Counted from the stretch's first letter, positions 1-7,014 are shown. The stretch is DNA of 13,368 bases from DATKYV01 sp035528275 (GCA_035528275.1 DATKYV010000051.1:1-13368), one strand, 5' to 3'. The notes: a model not told the origin generated them from the letters alone. Numbers and translations are program-made.

Positions 1-2
1 TC

Positions 3-749
3 AAGCTCGAACGCAAGGCCCTTTCACTGTTCCTGCAGGGACGCGAGATCAAACCTTACGCCCTGCTACCCTCCGGCAAAGTCGTCATAATCCCGTACCG
101 AAGCGAACACGGGGAAATAAGACTGCTTTCTGAGAACGAACTGGAGAGTGAATTCCCCAGAGTGCTCGCCTATCTCACAGAGAACAAGTCATACCTCCAA
201 AACCGCGAGAAGGGTAGAATGCGCGGCGCTGGGTGGTATGGCTATGTTTACCCCAAGAACATCGAGGTAATGAAAGGCGTAAAGATACTCGTTCCCGACA
301 TCGCCGACCGGGCCTCCTTCGCATTGGACGAGAGGGGAGAATACACCTTCACAAGCGGTTACGGCATAACCCTGAAATCCGGCGTTACGGAGTCCGTGAG
401 ATATGTTCTCGGCCTCCTCAATAGCAAGCTTCTCGATTTCTATCTAAAGAGTATTAGCACCACGCTTCGTGGCGGGTTCTTTCGCTATTTCACTCAGTTC
501 ATCGAGCAACTCCCCATCCGCCCCATCAACTTCTCCGACGCCGCCGACAAAGCGCGGCACGACGAGATGGTGAGGAAAGTGGACGCGATGCTGGAGGCGA
601 AGAAGAAGTTGGTGAAGGCGAAGAGCGACAAGGACAAGACCTACTACGAAAACAAGTGCGGCGCCCTCGACCGCCAAATCGACCGCCTCGTCTATGACCT
701 GTACGGACTGACAGAGAAAGAAATCCAGATTGTTGAACAACAGAAGTGA
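3..749 (+). CDS. Type IIG / Eco57I-like restriction-modification methylase, C-terminal part (5' truncated by window edge)
   Basis: The frame is open from the first base, so the start, and with it any methylase catalytic motif, lies outside the window; 248 residues are visible. The visible part resembles the TaqI-like target-recognition and C-terminal region of Eco57I-type enzymes. It has a WYGYVYPKN segment followed by KILVPDI, a helix reading YVLGLLNSKLLDFYLK (about 134-150), the FFRYFTQFIEQLPI motif (about 159-172) and a charged Lys-rich coiled coil (about 188-223). It ends in the typical IDRLVYDLYGLTEKEI tail. Such enzymes methylate adenine and, in type IIG proteins, also cleave DNA. PglX of BREX systems and orphan methylases share this C-terminal architecture, so the exact system cannot be named. 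A GTG at 162 is in frame but internal to the family domain, so I do not take it as the start. GC is lower than in the genes downstream, as is common in acquired defence loci. Confidence 0.85.
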   Translation, partial: KLERKALSLFLQGREIKPYALLPSGKVVIIPYRSEHGEIRLLSENELESEFPRVLAYLTENKSYLQNREKGRMRGAGWYGYVYPKNIEVMKGVKILVPDIADRASFALDERGEYTFTSGYGITLKSGVTESVRYVLGLLNSKLLDFYLKSISTTLRGGFFRYFTQFIEQLPIRPINFSDAADKARHDEMVRKVDAMLEAKKKLVKAKSDKDKTYYENKCGALDRQIDRLVYDLYGLTEKEIQIVEQQK

Positions 750-759
750 ACACCAATCA

Positions 760-966
760 CTAGTGCCGCGTTACCGAAATAGGTGACACACGACGGCTGA
801 ACCTGTCATGCTGAGCGTAGTCCGTCAACTGACGGACGCAGCGAAGCATCTCGTCTGGATTGACTGCCTCTAAAAGCAGATCCTTCGTCTCCGTCAGCCG
901 ACGGACTGACGGACTCAGGATGACAGCCACTACACTGTTTCACTTTCTTCTGTAACGCGGCACTAG
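760..966. repeat. 207-bp nested inverted-repeat element (MITE-like or dispersed palindrome)
   Basis: The ends are a perfect 15-bp inverted repeat, CTAGTGCCGCGTTAC at 760-774 and GTAACGCGGCACTAG at 952-966. Inside lies a second, longer imperfect palindrome (803-926) that starts CTGTCATGCTGAG and ends CTCAGGATGACAG. Its arms contain the AGCATCT / AGATCCTTCG core seen in a palindromic element widely dispersed in Acidobacteriota and other soil bacteria. The arms also contain extra CCGTCA/TGACGG units. There is no coding capacity and no obvious target-site duplication. It follows the methylase stop by 10 bp, so its transcript could also fold as a 3' hairpin for that gene. Confidence 0.75.
803..926. 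repeat. Inner long palindrome of the repeat element
   Basis: The left arm (803 to about 855) and right arm (about 875-926) are imperfect reverse complements around a short AT-richer loop near 860-875. The left arm has its own perfect mini-palindrome, GTCCGTCA-AC-TGACGGAC at 820-837. The right arm has several overlapping CCGTC/GACGG copies between 892 and 914, so more than one hairpin fold is possible. The strong self-complementarity fits a non-autonomous mobile palindrome rather than a gene. Confidence 0.7.
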
Positions 967-1261
967 GCACGCAAACGGATACGCTACGGCGTCCATCGTA
1001 AGAGACCTTCACAAGGATATCCTTGGCTCGAAAGAGACCATCACGGAAACCTTACGCACAGCGAAAGCGATTCCTGCCAGGTTAGGGTTGGGCGATATAG
1101 GGCAATGGCTGAACGGCGAGCCGAATCATGGAGATTCATTTAGGCTCAATGAGTTGCGTAAAGTACACACTTCCGTTCTGGTATTTCAATGCCAGTACGC
1201 ATTTTGCGAAGGCAAACATTTTGTCTCCGTTAGATGGCCTTTCGCGTCCGCGTTTCCGTAA
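956..1261 (+). pseudogene. Start-less fragment resembling the N-terminus of an AbiTii-domain protein
   Basis: This frame has no ATG, GTG or TTG before its domain-like part. A stop at 953-955 lies just upstream, inside the right end of the inverted repeat. The translation includes SIVRDLHKDILGSKETITE, then TLRTAKAIPARLGLGDIGQW and LNGEP. This matches the pattern I know for AbiTii domains: an N-terminal helix with L-Q/H-x-D, a variable spacer, L-L/T-R-x-A, A-R-L-G, then W and a final ELNGY-like segment. Here the last part reads LNGEPNHGDSF and then loses resemblance, so a frame disruption near 1115-1130 is possible. Abutment to the repeat element suggests that insertion or deletion removed the 5' end. 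Family assignment is from memory of the profile, not from a search. Confidence 0.45.
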
Positions 1262-1353
1262 AGCAGAAGACCATCTTGGCATATCTGTCGCGCGGTGGTA
1301 GAGTTGCGCCCGCAAGAACTTGAATCTGAATTCCATGAACATCTCTTCGAAGT
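1262..1353. other. Leader region of the aminotransferase cluster, no distinct feature
   Basis: I see no gene, hairpin or clear promoter in this short stretch between the decayed AbiTii-like fragment and the first aminotransferase. It is the likely place for the promoter of the four-gene cluster, but no convincing -35/-10 pair could be picked. Confidence 0.4.
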
Positions 1354-1358
1354 GGAGG
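1354..1358 (+). promoter_or_regulatory. Ribosome binding site fixing the start of the Tat-type aminotransferase
   Basis: GGAGG lies 5 nt before ATG 1364. The longer frame from GTG 1295 has no comparable site and would put 23 extra residues ahead of the twin-arginine signal, so ATG 1364 is preferred. Confidence 0.7.
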
Positions 1359-1363
1359 CTCTG

Positions 1364-2806
1364 ATGGCGAAAGAGGTGAAGCAGAAACAGGAAGGCCTGA
1401 GTTTGCCCGATTCGGGCGCGGGCGTTGACCGCCGAAAGTTTTTGGCGAGGGCGACGGGATTGGCCTCGGCTGCCCTGCTGGCGAAGGGCGTGGGGCGTGC
1501 CGCGATATCCGGCCCGGCGAAAGCGTCCGTGGCGGGACCGCTGGCCCTGGACGGAGGCCCGCCCGTTCGAGCCACCATGCTGGAGGCAAAGCTCTCCGGG
1601 CCGCAGTACTACGACGACGAGGAGCGCCGGGAGTTGGTGGAGGTGCTGGACAACCGCAGTCCGTTTCGCTGGTGGGGGCTGAACGCCCTGGGACATCCGC
1701 CCGACAAGTGCATGAACTTCGAGAAGGAATTTGCGGCGCACCAGAATACAAAATACTGCGTGGCGGTGACCTCGGGGACGACGGCGCTGATGACCGCCAT
1801 GGCGGCGCTGGAAGTGGGTCCGGGCGATGAAGTGATCCTGCCGGCCTGGACCTGGTACGCCTGCTACGACGCGATTCTGTTTGCCGGCGCGCTGCCGGTC
1901 TTCGCGGAAGTGGACGACTCCATGAACCTCGACGCCACGGACATCGAGCACCGCATTACCCCGCGCACCAAGGTGATCATGGCGGTACACATCCTGGGAG
2001 CCCCGGCGGATATGGACGCCATCCTTCCCATCGCGCGCAAGCACAATCTGAAGGTGCTGGAAGATTGTGCCCAAAGCGTGGGAGTGAAGTACAAAGGCCG
2101 GCCGGTGGGCTCGATCGGCGATTGCGGAATCTACAGCTTCCAGGTGAATAAAACGATCTCGCCGGGCGAAGGGGGCGCGGTGGTGACGAGCGACCCTTAC
2201 GTCTTCGAGCGGGCGGCGCGTTTCCACGACGTGGGCATGCTGCGCGACGGCCACGCCAAAGTGCTGGGGCAGCCGGCGCGCATGAAGCTTTTTGCGGGGG
2301 CGCAGTATCGCATGAGCGAATTCACCGCCGCGGTGATGCGCGCCCAATTGCGCAAGCTAGACCGCATCGTGGGGGATTTCCAGGACAAGACCACGCGCAT
2401 CACCAAGGGCATCGAGGATCTGCCCGGCATCCAGTTCCGCAAGAAGAACGACGAGGAAGGCGGGCTCGGCAACTGGGTTTTCTTCCGCACTTCCGGCAAG
2501 GAGCAGCGGGACCGCTTCATCAAGGCGATGAGAGTGGAAAACGTGAATGCCGAGCCCATGGGTGGGTCGGTGATTCTGCCTATCGAGCCGCACATCGCGA
2601 GCAAGCACACCCTGCAACCGGGCTGGCCGTCGTTCTCGACGCCGGAGGGAAGGGCGATCCAGTACGGCGCGGCGACCTGCCCGCAGACGATTGACGTTTG
2701 GAACCGCTACGTCGGCGTTCCCATGGATCCGAAGTTTTCGGATCAGGATGTCGCCGACATCATCGCGGCCATCCGCAAGGTCTACCCCGTAGTGATGAAA
2801 AGCTAA
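1364..2806 (+). CDS. DegT/DnrJ/EryC1/StrS-family PLP aminotransferase with twin-arginine (Tat) signal
   Basis: The protein has 480 residues. The N-terminus carries a Tat motif, DRRKFLARAT (residues 22-31), followed by an Ala/Leu-rich hydrophobic stretch to about residue 47, so the folded, cofactor-loaded enzyme may be exported. The rest is a full-length DegT-type fold-type I enzyme. It has an LALDGGPPVR lead-in, the SGTTAL phosphate-binding loop (136-141), GDEVILPAWTW (154-164), LEDCAQS with the Asp that contacts the PLP ring nitrogen (D234), and SFQVNKTISPGEGG with the Schiff-base lysine (K263). The catalytic residues are intact. The family transaminates keto-sugars or cyclitols, usually with Glu or Gln as amino donor. 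The lead-in resembles the scyllo-inosamine / AHBA synthase-like branch, but the substrate is unknown. It heads a four-gene cluster and has a paralogue two genes downstream. The Tat reading could fail if the signal only tethers the protein. Confidence 0.9.
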   Translation: MAKEVKQKQEGLSLPDSGAGVDRRKFLARATGLASAALLAKGVGRAAISGPAKASVAGPLALDGGPPVRATMLEAKLSGPQYYDDEERRELVEVLDNRSPFRWWGLNALGHPPDKCMNFEKEFAAHQNTKYCVAVTSGTTALMTAMAALEVGPGDEVILPAWTWYACYDAILFAGALPVFAEVDDSMNLDATDIEHRITPRTKVIMAVHILGAPADMDAILPIARKHNLKVLEDCAQSVGVKYKGRPVGSIGDCGIYSFQVNKTISPGEGGAVVTSDPYVFERAARFHDVGMLRDGHAKVLGQPARMKLFAGAQYRMSEFTAAVMRAQLRKLDRIVGDFQDKTTRITKGIEDLPGIQFRKKNDEEGGLGNWVFFRTSGKEQRDRFIKAMRVENVNAEPMGGSVILPIEPHIASKHTLQPGWPSFSTPEGRAIQYGAATCPQTIDVWNRYVGVPMDPKFSDQDVADIIAAIRKVYPVVMKS

Positions 2807-2920
2807 GGCGGGCCGCTCCGGAACGGCGGGACGGACAATGCCCACTTCCCATGAGGGTGGCTTGTGCGCCGCTGCCGCGCCGGCTGGCGCAACGGGGACG
2901 GCCCCTGTGTCGCCGGCCGG

Positions 2921-2931
2921 GGAAGGGGGGG
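2921..2931 (+). promoter_or_regulatory. Purine-rich ribosome binding site of the amidase gene
   Basis: A run of A and G ending in seven G bases lies 4 nt before ATG 2936. It places the start directly ahead of a typical secretion signal, rather than at the upstream in-frame codon at 2864. Confidence 0.6.
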
Positions 2932-2935
2932 AACC

Positions 2936-3967
2936 ATGAGGCCTTCGCTGATTCGCATTTTCCTGCTTCCGGTATTCGTTGTGTATGTGGGAATTGCCCC
3001 GATGCGCTGCGCTGAGTCGGCGCACCGTTTGTCGCCGACGCCCAAGACCGTCACCTGGGGCTACTTTGACCCCAAGACCCCGCCCGTGCTACGAGTGAAG
3101 TCCGGAGACACGCTGGAAGTTGAAACACTGGTCGCGGGAGGGCTCGAGGCGCTTGATGCCGCGGGCCTTCCCAGAGATCAGGTGCAGCCGGCGCTGCTGG
3201 AGATCGAGCGAGAAGTCAAAGACCGCGGCGAGGTGCCCCACATCCTGACAGGTCCCGTGTGGGTTGAAGGCGCCGAGCCGGGAGACGTCCTGGAAGTCAA
3301 GATCCTGGCGATCGATCTCGCGGTGCCCTATGCGTGGAATACGTTCGTCCCCGGACGGGGGTTCCTTCCCGATGAGTTCCCCTATGCCCGGGCCAAGCTG
3401 ACCCCGCTCGACCTGGCGCGCCGGGTTGGGAAGTTCTCCGATGGCGTGGAGATTCCCCTGCGCCCCTTCTTCGGCGTGATCGGCGTGGCGCCGCCGGAAG
3501 CGACCGGCAGAGTCAGCAGCGGCCCGCCATGGATTCACGCCGGCAACATGGACAACAAAGAGCTCGTCGCGGGGGCGACGCTCTATATGCCGGTACACGT
3601 TCGGGGGGCGCTCTTCTCCGTCGGTGACGGCCACGCGGCGCAGGGGGACGGCGAGGTTTGCGTGACGGCGCTCGAAACCTCCTTGCGCGGGAAGTTTCAA
3701 TTGACGGTGCGCAAAGACATGAAGCTGCGCTGGCCGCGCGCCGAGACTCCCACCCACTATGTGACCATGGGTTTTCACGAGAACCTCGAGGAAGCCGCGA
3801 AAATTGCCGTCGACGAAATGCTCGACTTTCTGGTCAACGAGAAGGGCATGGAGCGAGACACCGCCTACATCCTGGCGAGCGACGCCGTGGACCTGCGCAT
3901 CACCCAATTGGTGGACGGCAAGAAGGGCGTTCACGCCATGCTGCCCAAAGCTATTTTCGTTAAGTAA
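2936..3967 (+). CDS. Secreted acetamidase/formamidase-family protein (FmdA/AmdA)
   Basis: The protein has 343 residues and an N-terminal signal peptide: MRPSLIRI, a hydrophobic stretch, then PMRCAES, with cleavage near residue 25-28. The mature part matches the FmdA_AmdA family. It has HILTGPVWVEGAEPGDVLEV (102-121), PFFGVIGVAP (177-186), HAGNMDNKELVAG (201-213), and the signature run through GALFSVGDGHAAQGDGEV (224-241). The C-terminal DAVDLRITQLVDGKKGVHAMLPK segment is also typical. Known members hydrolyse formamide or acetamide to ammonia and the acid in the cytoplasm. This copy is predicted to act outside the cytoplasm, so the natural substrate may be a different amide. It sits between two DegT aminotransferase genes, 129 bp after the first and 133 bp before the second, which suggests one operon. 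Family assignment is firm; substrate is not known. Confidence 0.9.
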   Translation: MRPSLIRIFLLPVFVVYVGIAPMRCAESAHRLSPTPKTVTWGYFDPKTPPVLRVKSGDTLEVETLVAGGLEALDAAGLPRDQVQPALLEIEREVKDRGEVPHILTGPVWVEGAEPGDVLEVKILAIDLAVPYAWNTFVPGRGFLPDEFPYARAKLTPLDLARRVGKFSDGVEIPLRPFFGVIGVAPPEATGRVSSGPPWIHAGNMDNKELVAGATLYMPVHVRGALFSVGDGHAAQGDGEVCVTALETSLRGKFQLTVRKDMKLRWPRAETPTHYVTMGFHENLEEAAKIAVDEMLDFLVNEKGMERDTAYILASDAVDLRITQLVDGKKGVHAMLPKAIFVK

Positions 3968-4087
3968 TGACCAGGGACGGCGAATCTGTGAGGCGGGCTT
4001 CCAACGTCGGTGAAGATGGGCCGTTACCGCTTACTGACCGTCGATACCCATCCGTTTTGTGGAGCCCAAACCTTACACCATCCTGTC

Positions 4088-4092
4088 TGAGG
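4088..4092 (+). promoter_or_regulatory. Ribosome binding site of the second aminotransferase
   Basis: TGAGG lies 8 nt before ATG 4101. An in-frame GTG at 4059 would add 14 residues not typical of the family, whose members start close to the LAIDGG motif, so ATG 4101 is chosen. Confidence 0.55.
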
Positions 4093-4100
4093 TGCTGAAT

Positions 4101-5390
4101 ATGGCTGGAGAAAAGCTAGCGATAGATGGCGGCACGCCGGTCCGAAAGGAGCCGCTGCCGCTGGAATTTCCCGGGGTCCATCACATCGACGAAGAGGAGA
4201 TCGAAGCCGTCACGCGTGTCATCCGGTCCCGCTCGCTCTTCCGCTTCTATGGCATCAATTTGCAGAAAGAAGTGGACACCCTGGAGGCGGAGTTTGCCCG
4301 ATTCATCGGTGTTCCCCACGCCGTGGCGGTGAGCAGCGGCACGGGCGCGCTGCACGCCGCGCTGTCGGCGCTGGGTGCGGGCCCGGGGCAGGAAATCATC
4401 ATTCCCGCCTACATGTGGGTGGCGGTGGCCTCGGCGGTAGTCAATCACGGGGCGGTTCCTGTTTTGGCGGACATTGACGGGAGCTTCTGCCTGAACCCGG
4501 CGGCGGTGGAGAGCCAAATCACCGACAAAACGACGGGAATCATTCTGGTCCACATGAGCGGCGCGCCCGGAAACGTCACCGCCATCGCCGAGATCGCCAG
4601 CCGGCGAGGCTTGTGGCTGATTGAGGATTGCGCGCAGTGCGCGGGCGGAAGCGTTCAGGGCAGGAAGGTCGGCAGCTTCGGCGATATCGGGACGTTCAGC
4701 TTCCAGATGAACAAGAATATGACCGCCGGCGAGGGCGGCATGGTGGTGGCCAAGGACCTGCGGCTCTTCCGTCGGGCCTCGGCGTGCCACGATCTCGGCT
4801 ATGCACGTGACGAAAGTGGGCGGCTGATATTTGACGACCCCGACCTGAAACTGTGGGGCAGGGGATACCGGCTGGACGAACTCCGCGCCGCCGTGGCGCG
4901 GGTGCAGTTGAAGAAACTGCCGCGCATCATCGAAGGGATGCGGCGCAGCAAGTACCGCATCCGGAAGGCGCTCGAAAAGCATCCTGAGGTGACACTGCGC
5001 ACCATCCAGGATCCCCAGGGTGATACAGGATGCTTCCTGATTACGACGTATAAGGACGCGGAAACGGCCGAACGTGTCAATCGCGCTTTGCGGGCAGAGG
5101 GAATTGTTACGTTTCCCCAGGGCGTCTCCAACGTCGTCATGACTGATTGGGGGCTGCACCTCTATTACAACATCGTGAGTCTCCGCGACCACACCAGCAT
5201 CGATGGGAAAGGGTTTCCCTGGAATCTGGAACAGAATCGCAGCCTGGAGAGGAATTACAAGAAGGGCGTATGCCCGGTGGCCGACGGTCTTTTCGAACGA
5301 AGCATTTTGCTAGCGATTCCTTCGTGCCTGACTGAGAAAGACGAAGACGATATCATCCGGGCTTTCGAAAAAGTCCTGAGTGCGGGATAG
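4101..5390 (+). CDS. DegT/DnrJ/EryC1/StrS-family PLP aminotransferase (cytoplasmic paralogue)
   Basis: The protein has 429 residues and no export signal; it begins MAGEKLAIDGGTPVR, the usual family opening. Active-site elements are complete: SSGTGAL (78-84) for the phosphate, GQEIIIPAYMWVA (96-108), LIEDCAQCAG with the ring-nitrogen Asp D176, and FSFQMNKNMTAGEGG with the PLP lysine K205. It matches the Tat-signal enzyme upstream over its whole length (LFRFYGINLQ versus FRWWGLNALG; SGAPGNV versus LGAPADM), so the two are paralogues that have diverged in substrate-facing loops. Members use PLP to put an amino group on a keto-sugar or cyclitol. The C-terminal half contains a GFPWNLEQNR segment seen in the inosamine / AHBA-like branch as far as I recall. 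It lies between the secreted amidase and the GH30 hydrolase, 47 bp before the latter, and is probably cotranscribed with it. Confidence 0.9.
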   Translation: MAGEKLAIDGGTPVRKEPLPLEFPGVHHIDEEEIEAVTRVIRSRSLFRFYGINLQKEVDTLEAEFARFIGVPHAVAVSSGTGALHAALSALGAGPGQEIIIPAYMWVAVASAVVNHGAVPVLADIDGSFCLNPAAVESQITDKTTGIILVHMSGAPGNVTAIAEIASRRGLWLIEDCAQCAGGSVQGRKVGSFGDIGTFSFQMNKNMTAGEGGMVVAKDLRLFRRASACHDLGYARDESGRLIFDDPDLKLWGRGYRLDELRAAVARVQLKKLPRIIEGMRRSKYRIRKALEKHPEVTLRTIQDPQGDTGCFLITTYKDAETAERVNRALRAEGIVTFPQGVSNVVMTDWGLHLYYNIVSLRDHTSIDGKGFPWNLEQNRSLERNYKKGVCPVADGLFERSILLAIPSCLTEKDEDDIIRAFEKVLSAG

Positions 5391-5437
5391 CAACTCCGCG
5401 CAGCGGCGCCGAGCCAACGCCTCCGAGGTGGCAAATC

Positions 5438-6970
5438 ATGACTTGTTCCTCCATCAAGCTAACAGGACGCTCCTTGCTGGCCGCCCTGGTGTTCTTCGTG
5501 GCCTGCGGGCCGGCTTCTGCTCAGGAGGTCACGGTCTACGTGTCCTCCAAGGCGGGTGACCGGCTGGCTCTCAAAGCTCCGATGCGGTTTGAAGCGCAGG
5601 GAGCGGAAAAGGCTGACTTCGTCATCGACGACTCCGCCACGCACGAGAAGATCGTGGGTTTCGGCGCGTCGTTTCTGGAAGGAGGCCTCATCTGTCTCAA
5701 CAGTCTGGAACCTGCGGATCAGGAGGCGGTGCTACGCGCGCTGTTCGACCCGGAAGACGGCGCCGGATTCACCGCCATGAAGACGCCGATTGCGGCCACG
5801 GATTTCATGTCCGCGGGCCCCTGGTACACCTATGACGACACGCCGGGCGACGTGGAGCTGAAGCACTTTTCCATCCAGCGCGACCTGGGACCCAATGGTC
5901 TGATCACTTACATCAAGCGGGCGCGCAAGTACGGCAGCTTTGTGCTCCAGGCGCCCGTGGACTATCCCCCGGACTGGATGCTGGTGGACGTGAACAGCAA
6001 TCAGGACGTCGACCCGAAATACTACGATGCGCTTGCCCGGTATTACCTCCGATATTTGCAGGAATACGAGAAGCACGGCGTCTTCATCGACTATCTCAGT
6101 CTGTTCAACGAGCCGGGGATCTACACGAAGATCTCCTACTCCGAAATTCGAGACCTGCTGAAGAACCACGTCGGCCCGTTGTTTGAGAAGCAAGGCGTCA
6201 AGACGCGAATCCAGTTGAGCGAAGCAGAAGACCGCGAGAGGGCATACGAGGGTTATCCGACCGTGCTCGACGATCCCGAGGCGCGCAAATACGTCGCCAA
6301 CCTGCCCTATCACGGCTATGACTGGAAGAACTTTGACAAGATCGCGGACCTTCACCGCCGCTATCCCGATCTGCCGCTTTGGATGACGGAAATCTGTTAC
6401 GCCTACGAAGCGAGCACGCCGCCCAGCATGCCGTTGCCGCGCTACGACTTCGAAGACGGTGATTTTTGGGGAAACCAGATCGTCTCGGACCTCGAGGCCG
6501 GAGCCTCGGCGTGGATCTACTGGAACATGATACTGGACGAGCAAGGCGGGCCGTGGCTCATCTCGGAAGTCCACGGCAATCCCCCGGACAACATCCAGCA
6601 CCCGGTGGTGATCATTGACCGCCAGAAGAAGCAGGTAACCTACACGGGACTCTACTACTACCTGGCGCACTTCAGCAAATTCGTACGCCCCGGCTCGGTG
6701 CGGATTGAGACCGCGGGCCGCCGCGAACACGTGCGTTGTATTGCTTTCCTGAAGCCCGACGGAACGATTGTCGCCGAGGTGTTGAACAGCCAGCATCACC
6801 GGGCGACGGTCAGCCTGGGTTGGCGAGACCGGGCCGTGAACGTGGAATTGCCGCCTCTATCCATTACCACCTACATCTGGAATGTCTCGGACAAAGAATG
6901 CAAGAAGTGCGGTGACAGATCGCCCGTGGCGGTGGCGGCGCGCCGGTCGGAGCGCGGCGCACCCCGCTAG
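5438..6970 (+). CDS. Secreted GH30-family glycoside hydrolase
   Basis: The protein has 510 residues with a Sec signal peptide (LLAALVFFVACGPASA, cleaved near residue 28). ATG 5438 is preceded by GAGGTGG. The fold is that of GH30: an N-terminal strand, KIVGFGASFLEGG (71-83), then a (beta/alpha)8 barrel and a C-terminal beta domain rejoining the N-terminal strands. The acid/base is E225 in SLFNEPG and the nucleophile is E318 in LPLWMTEIC, both at the expected ends of strands 4 and 7. The WIYWNMILDEQGGP segment (359-372) and SKFVRPGSVRI further down are also characteristic. GH30 enzymes cleave beta-glucosyl, beta-xylosyl, beta-fucosyl or glucuronoxylan bonds; the subfamily cannot be fixed by eye. 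The last 27 residues (CKKCGD followed by an Arg/Ala-rich tail) extend past the normal domain end and look unstructured. It is the last gene of the + strand cluster and converges on nth. Confidence 0.9.
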   Translation: MTCSSIKLTGRSLLAALVFFVACGPASAQEVTVYVSSKAGDRLALKAPMRFEAQGAEKADFVIDDSATHEKIVGFGASFLEGGLICLNSLEPADQEAVLRALFDPEDGAGFTAMKTPIAATDFMSAGPWYTYDDTPGDVELKHFSIQRDLGPNGLITYIKRARKYGSFVLQAPVDYPPDWMLVDVNSNQDVDPKYYDALARYYLRYLQEYEKHGVFIDYLSLFNEPGIYTKISYSEIRDLLKNHVGPLFEKQGVKTRIQLSEAEDRERAYEGYPTVLDDPEARKYVANLPYHGYDWKNFDKIADLHRRYPDLPLWMTEICYAYEASTPPSMPLPRYDFEDGDFWGNQIVSDLEAGASAWIYWNMILDEQGGPWLISEVHGNPPDNIQHPVVIIDRQKKQVTYTGLYYYLAHFSKFVRPGSVRIETAGRREHVRCIAFLKPDGTIVAEVLNSQHHRATVSLGWRDRAVNVELPPLSITTYIWNVSDKECKKCGDRSPVAVAARRSERGAPR

Positions 6971-6979
6971 AGATTCCGG

Positions 6980-7014
6980 TTCAAAGGCTCCCTAAAGGGC
7001 GGCGAAGGTTTGAA
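6980..7014. terminator. Possible weak bidirectional terminator between convergent genes
   Basis: TTCAAA at 6980-6985 pairs with TTTGAA at 7009-7014, and CCCT / AGGG pair inside. It lies in the 49-bp gap between the convergent GH30 and nth genes. The stem is interrupted and lacks a T-run, so the call rests mainly on position. Confidence 0.25.

Noticed and set aside
820..914. Repeated CCGTCA/TGACGG units considered as a CRISPR or tandem-repeat array.
   Set aside because: The units are short, in both orientations and without regular spacers; they are internal parts of a palindrome.
806..1012. A 68-codon frame on the - strand.
   Set aside because: It runs through the inverted-repeat element; its sequence only reflects the palindrome.
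1128..1301. A 57-codon frame starting at ATG 1128.
   Set aside because: It overlaps the AbiTii-like fragment in another frame and has no recognisable family pattern or ribosome site. It could be the frameshifted continuation of that fragment but cannot be supported as a gene.
1136..2347. A 403-codon open frame on the - strand.
   Set aside because: It is antisense to the Tat-type DegT gene, is rich in Arg and His without domain pattern, and is explained by the codon bias of the real gene.
2807..2935. GC-rich gap between the first aminotransferase and the amidase considered as a riboswitch or terminator.
   Set aside because: Only short, interrupted complementary stretches were found, with no T-run and no known motif.
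3089..3934. A 281-codon open frame on the - strand.
   Set aside because: It is antisense to the acetamidase/formamidase gene and shows no motif of its own.
4116..5192. A 358-codon open frame on the - strand.
   Set aside because: It is antisense to the second aminotransferase, with low-complexity Arg/His/Ala composition and no ribosome site.
5732..6799. A 355-codon open frame on the - strand.
   Set aside because: It is antisense to the GH30 gene, whose catalytic motifs are intact; the shadow has no family pattern.
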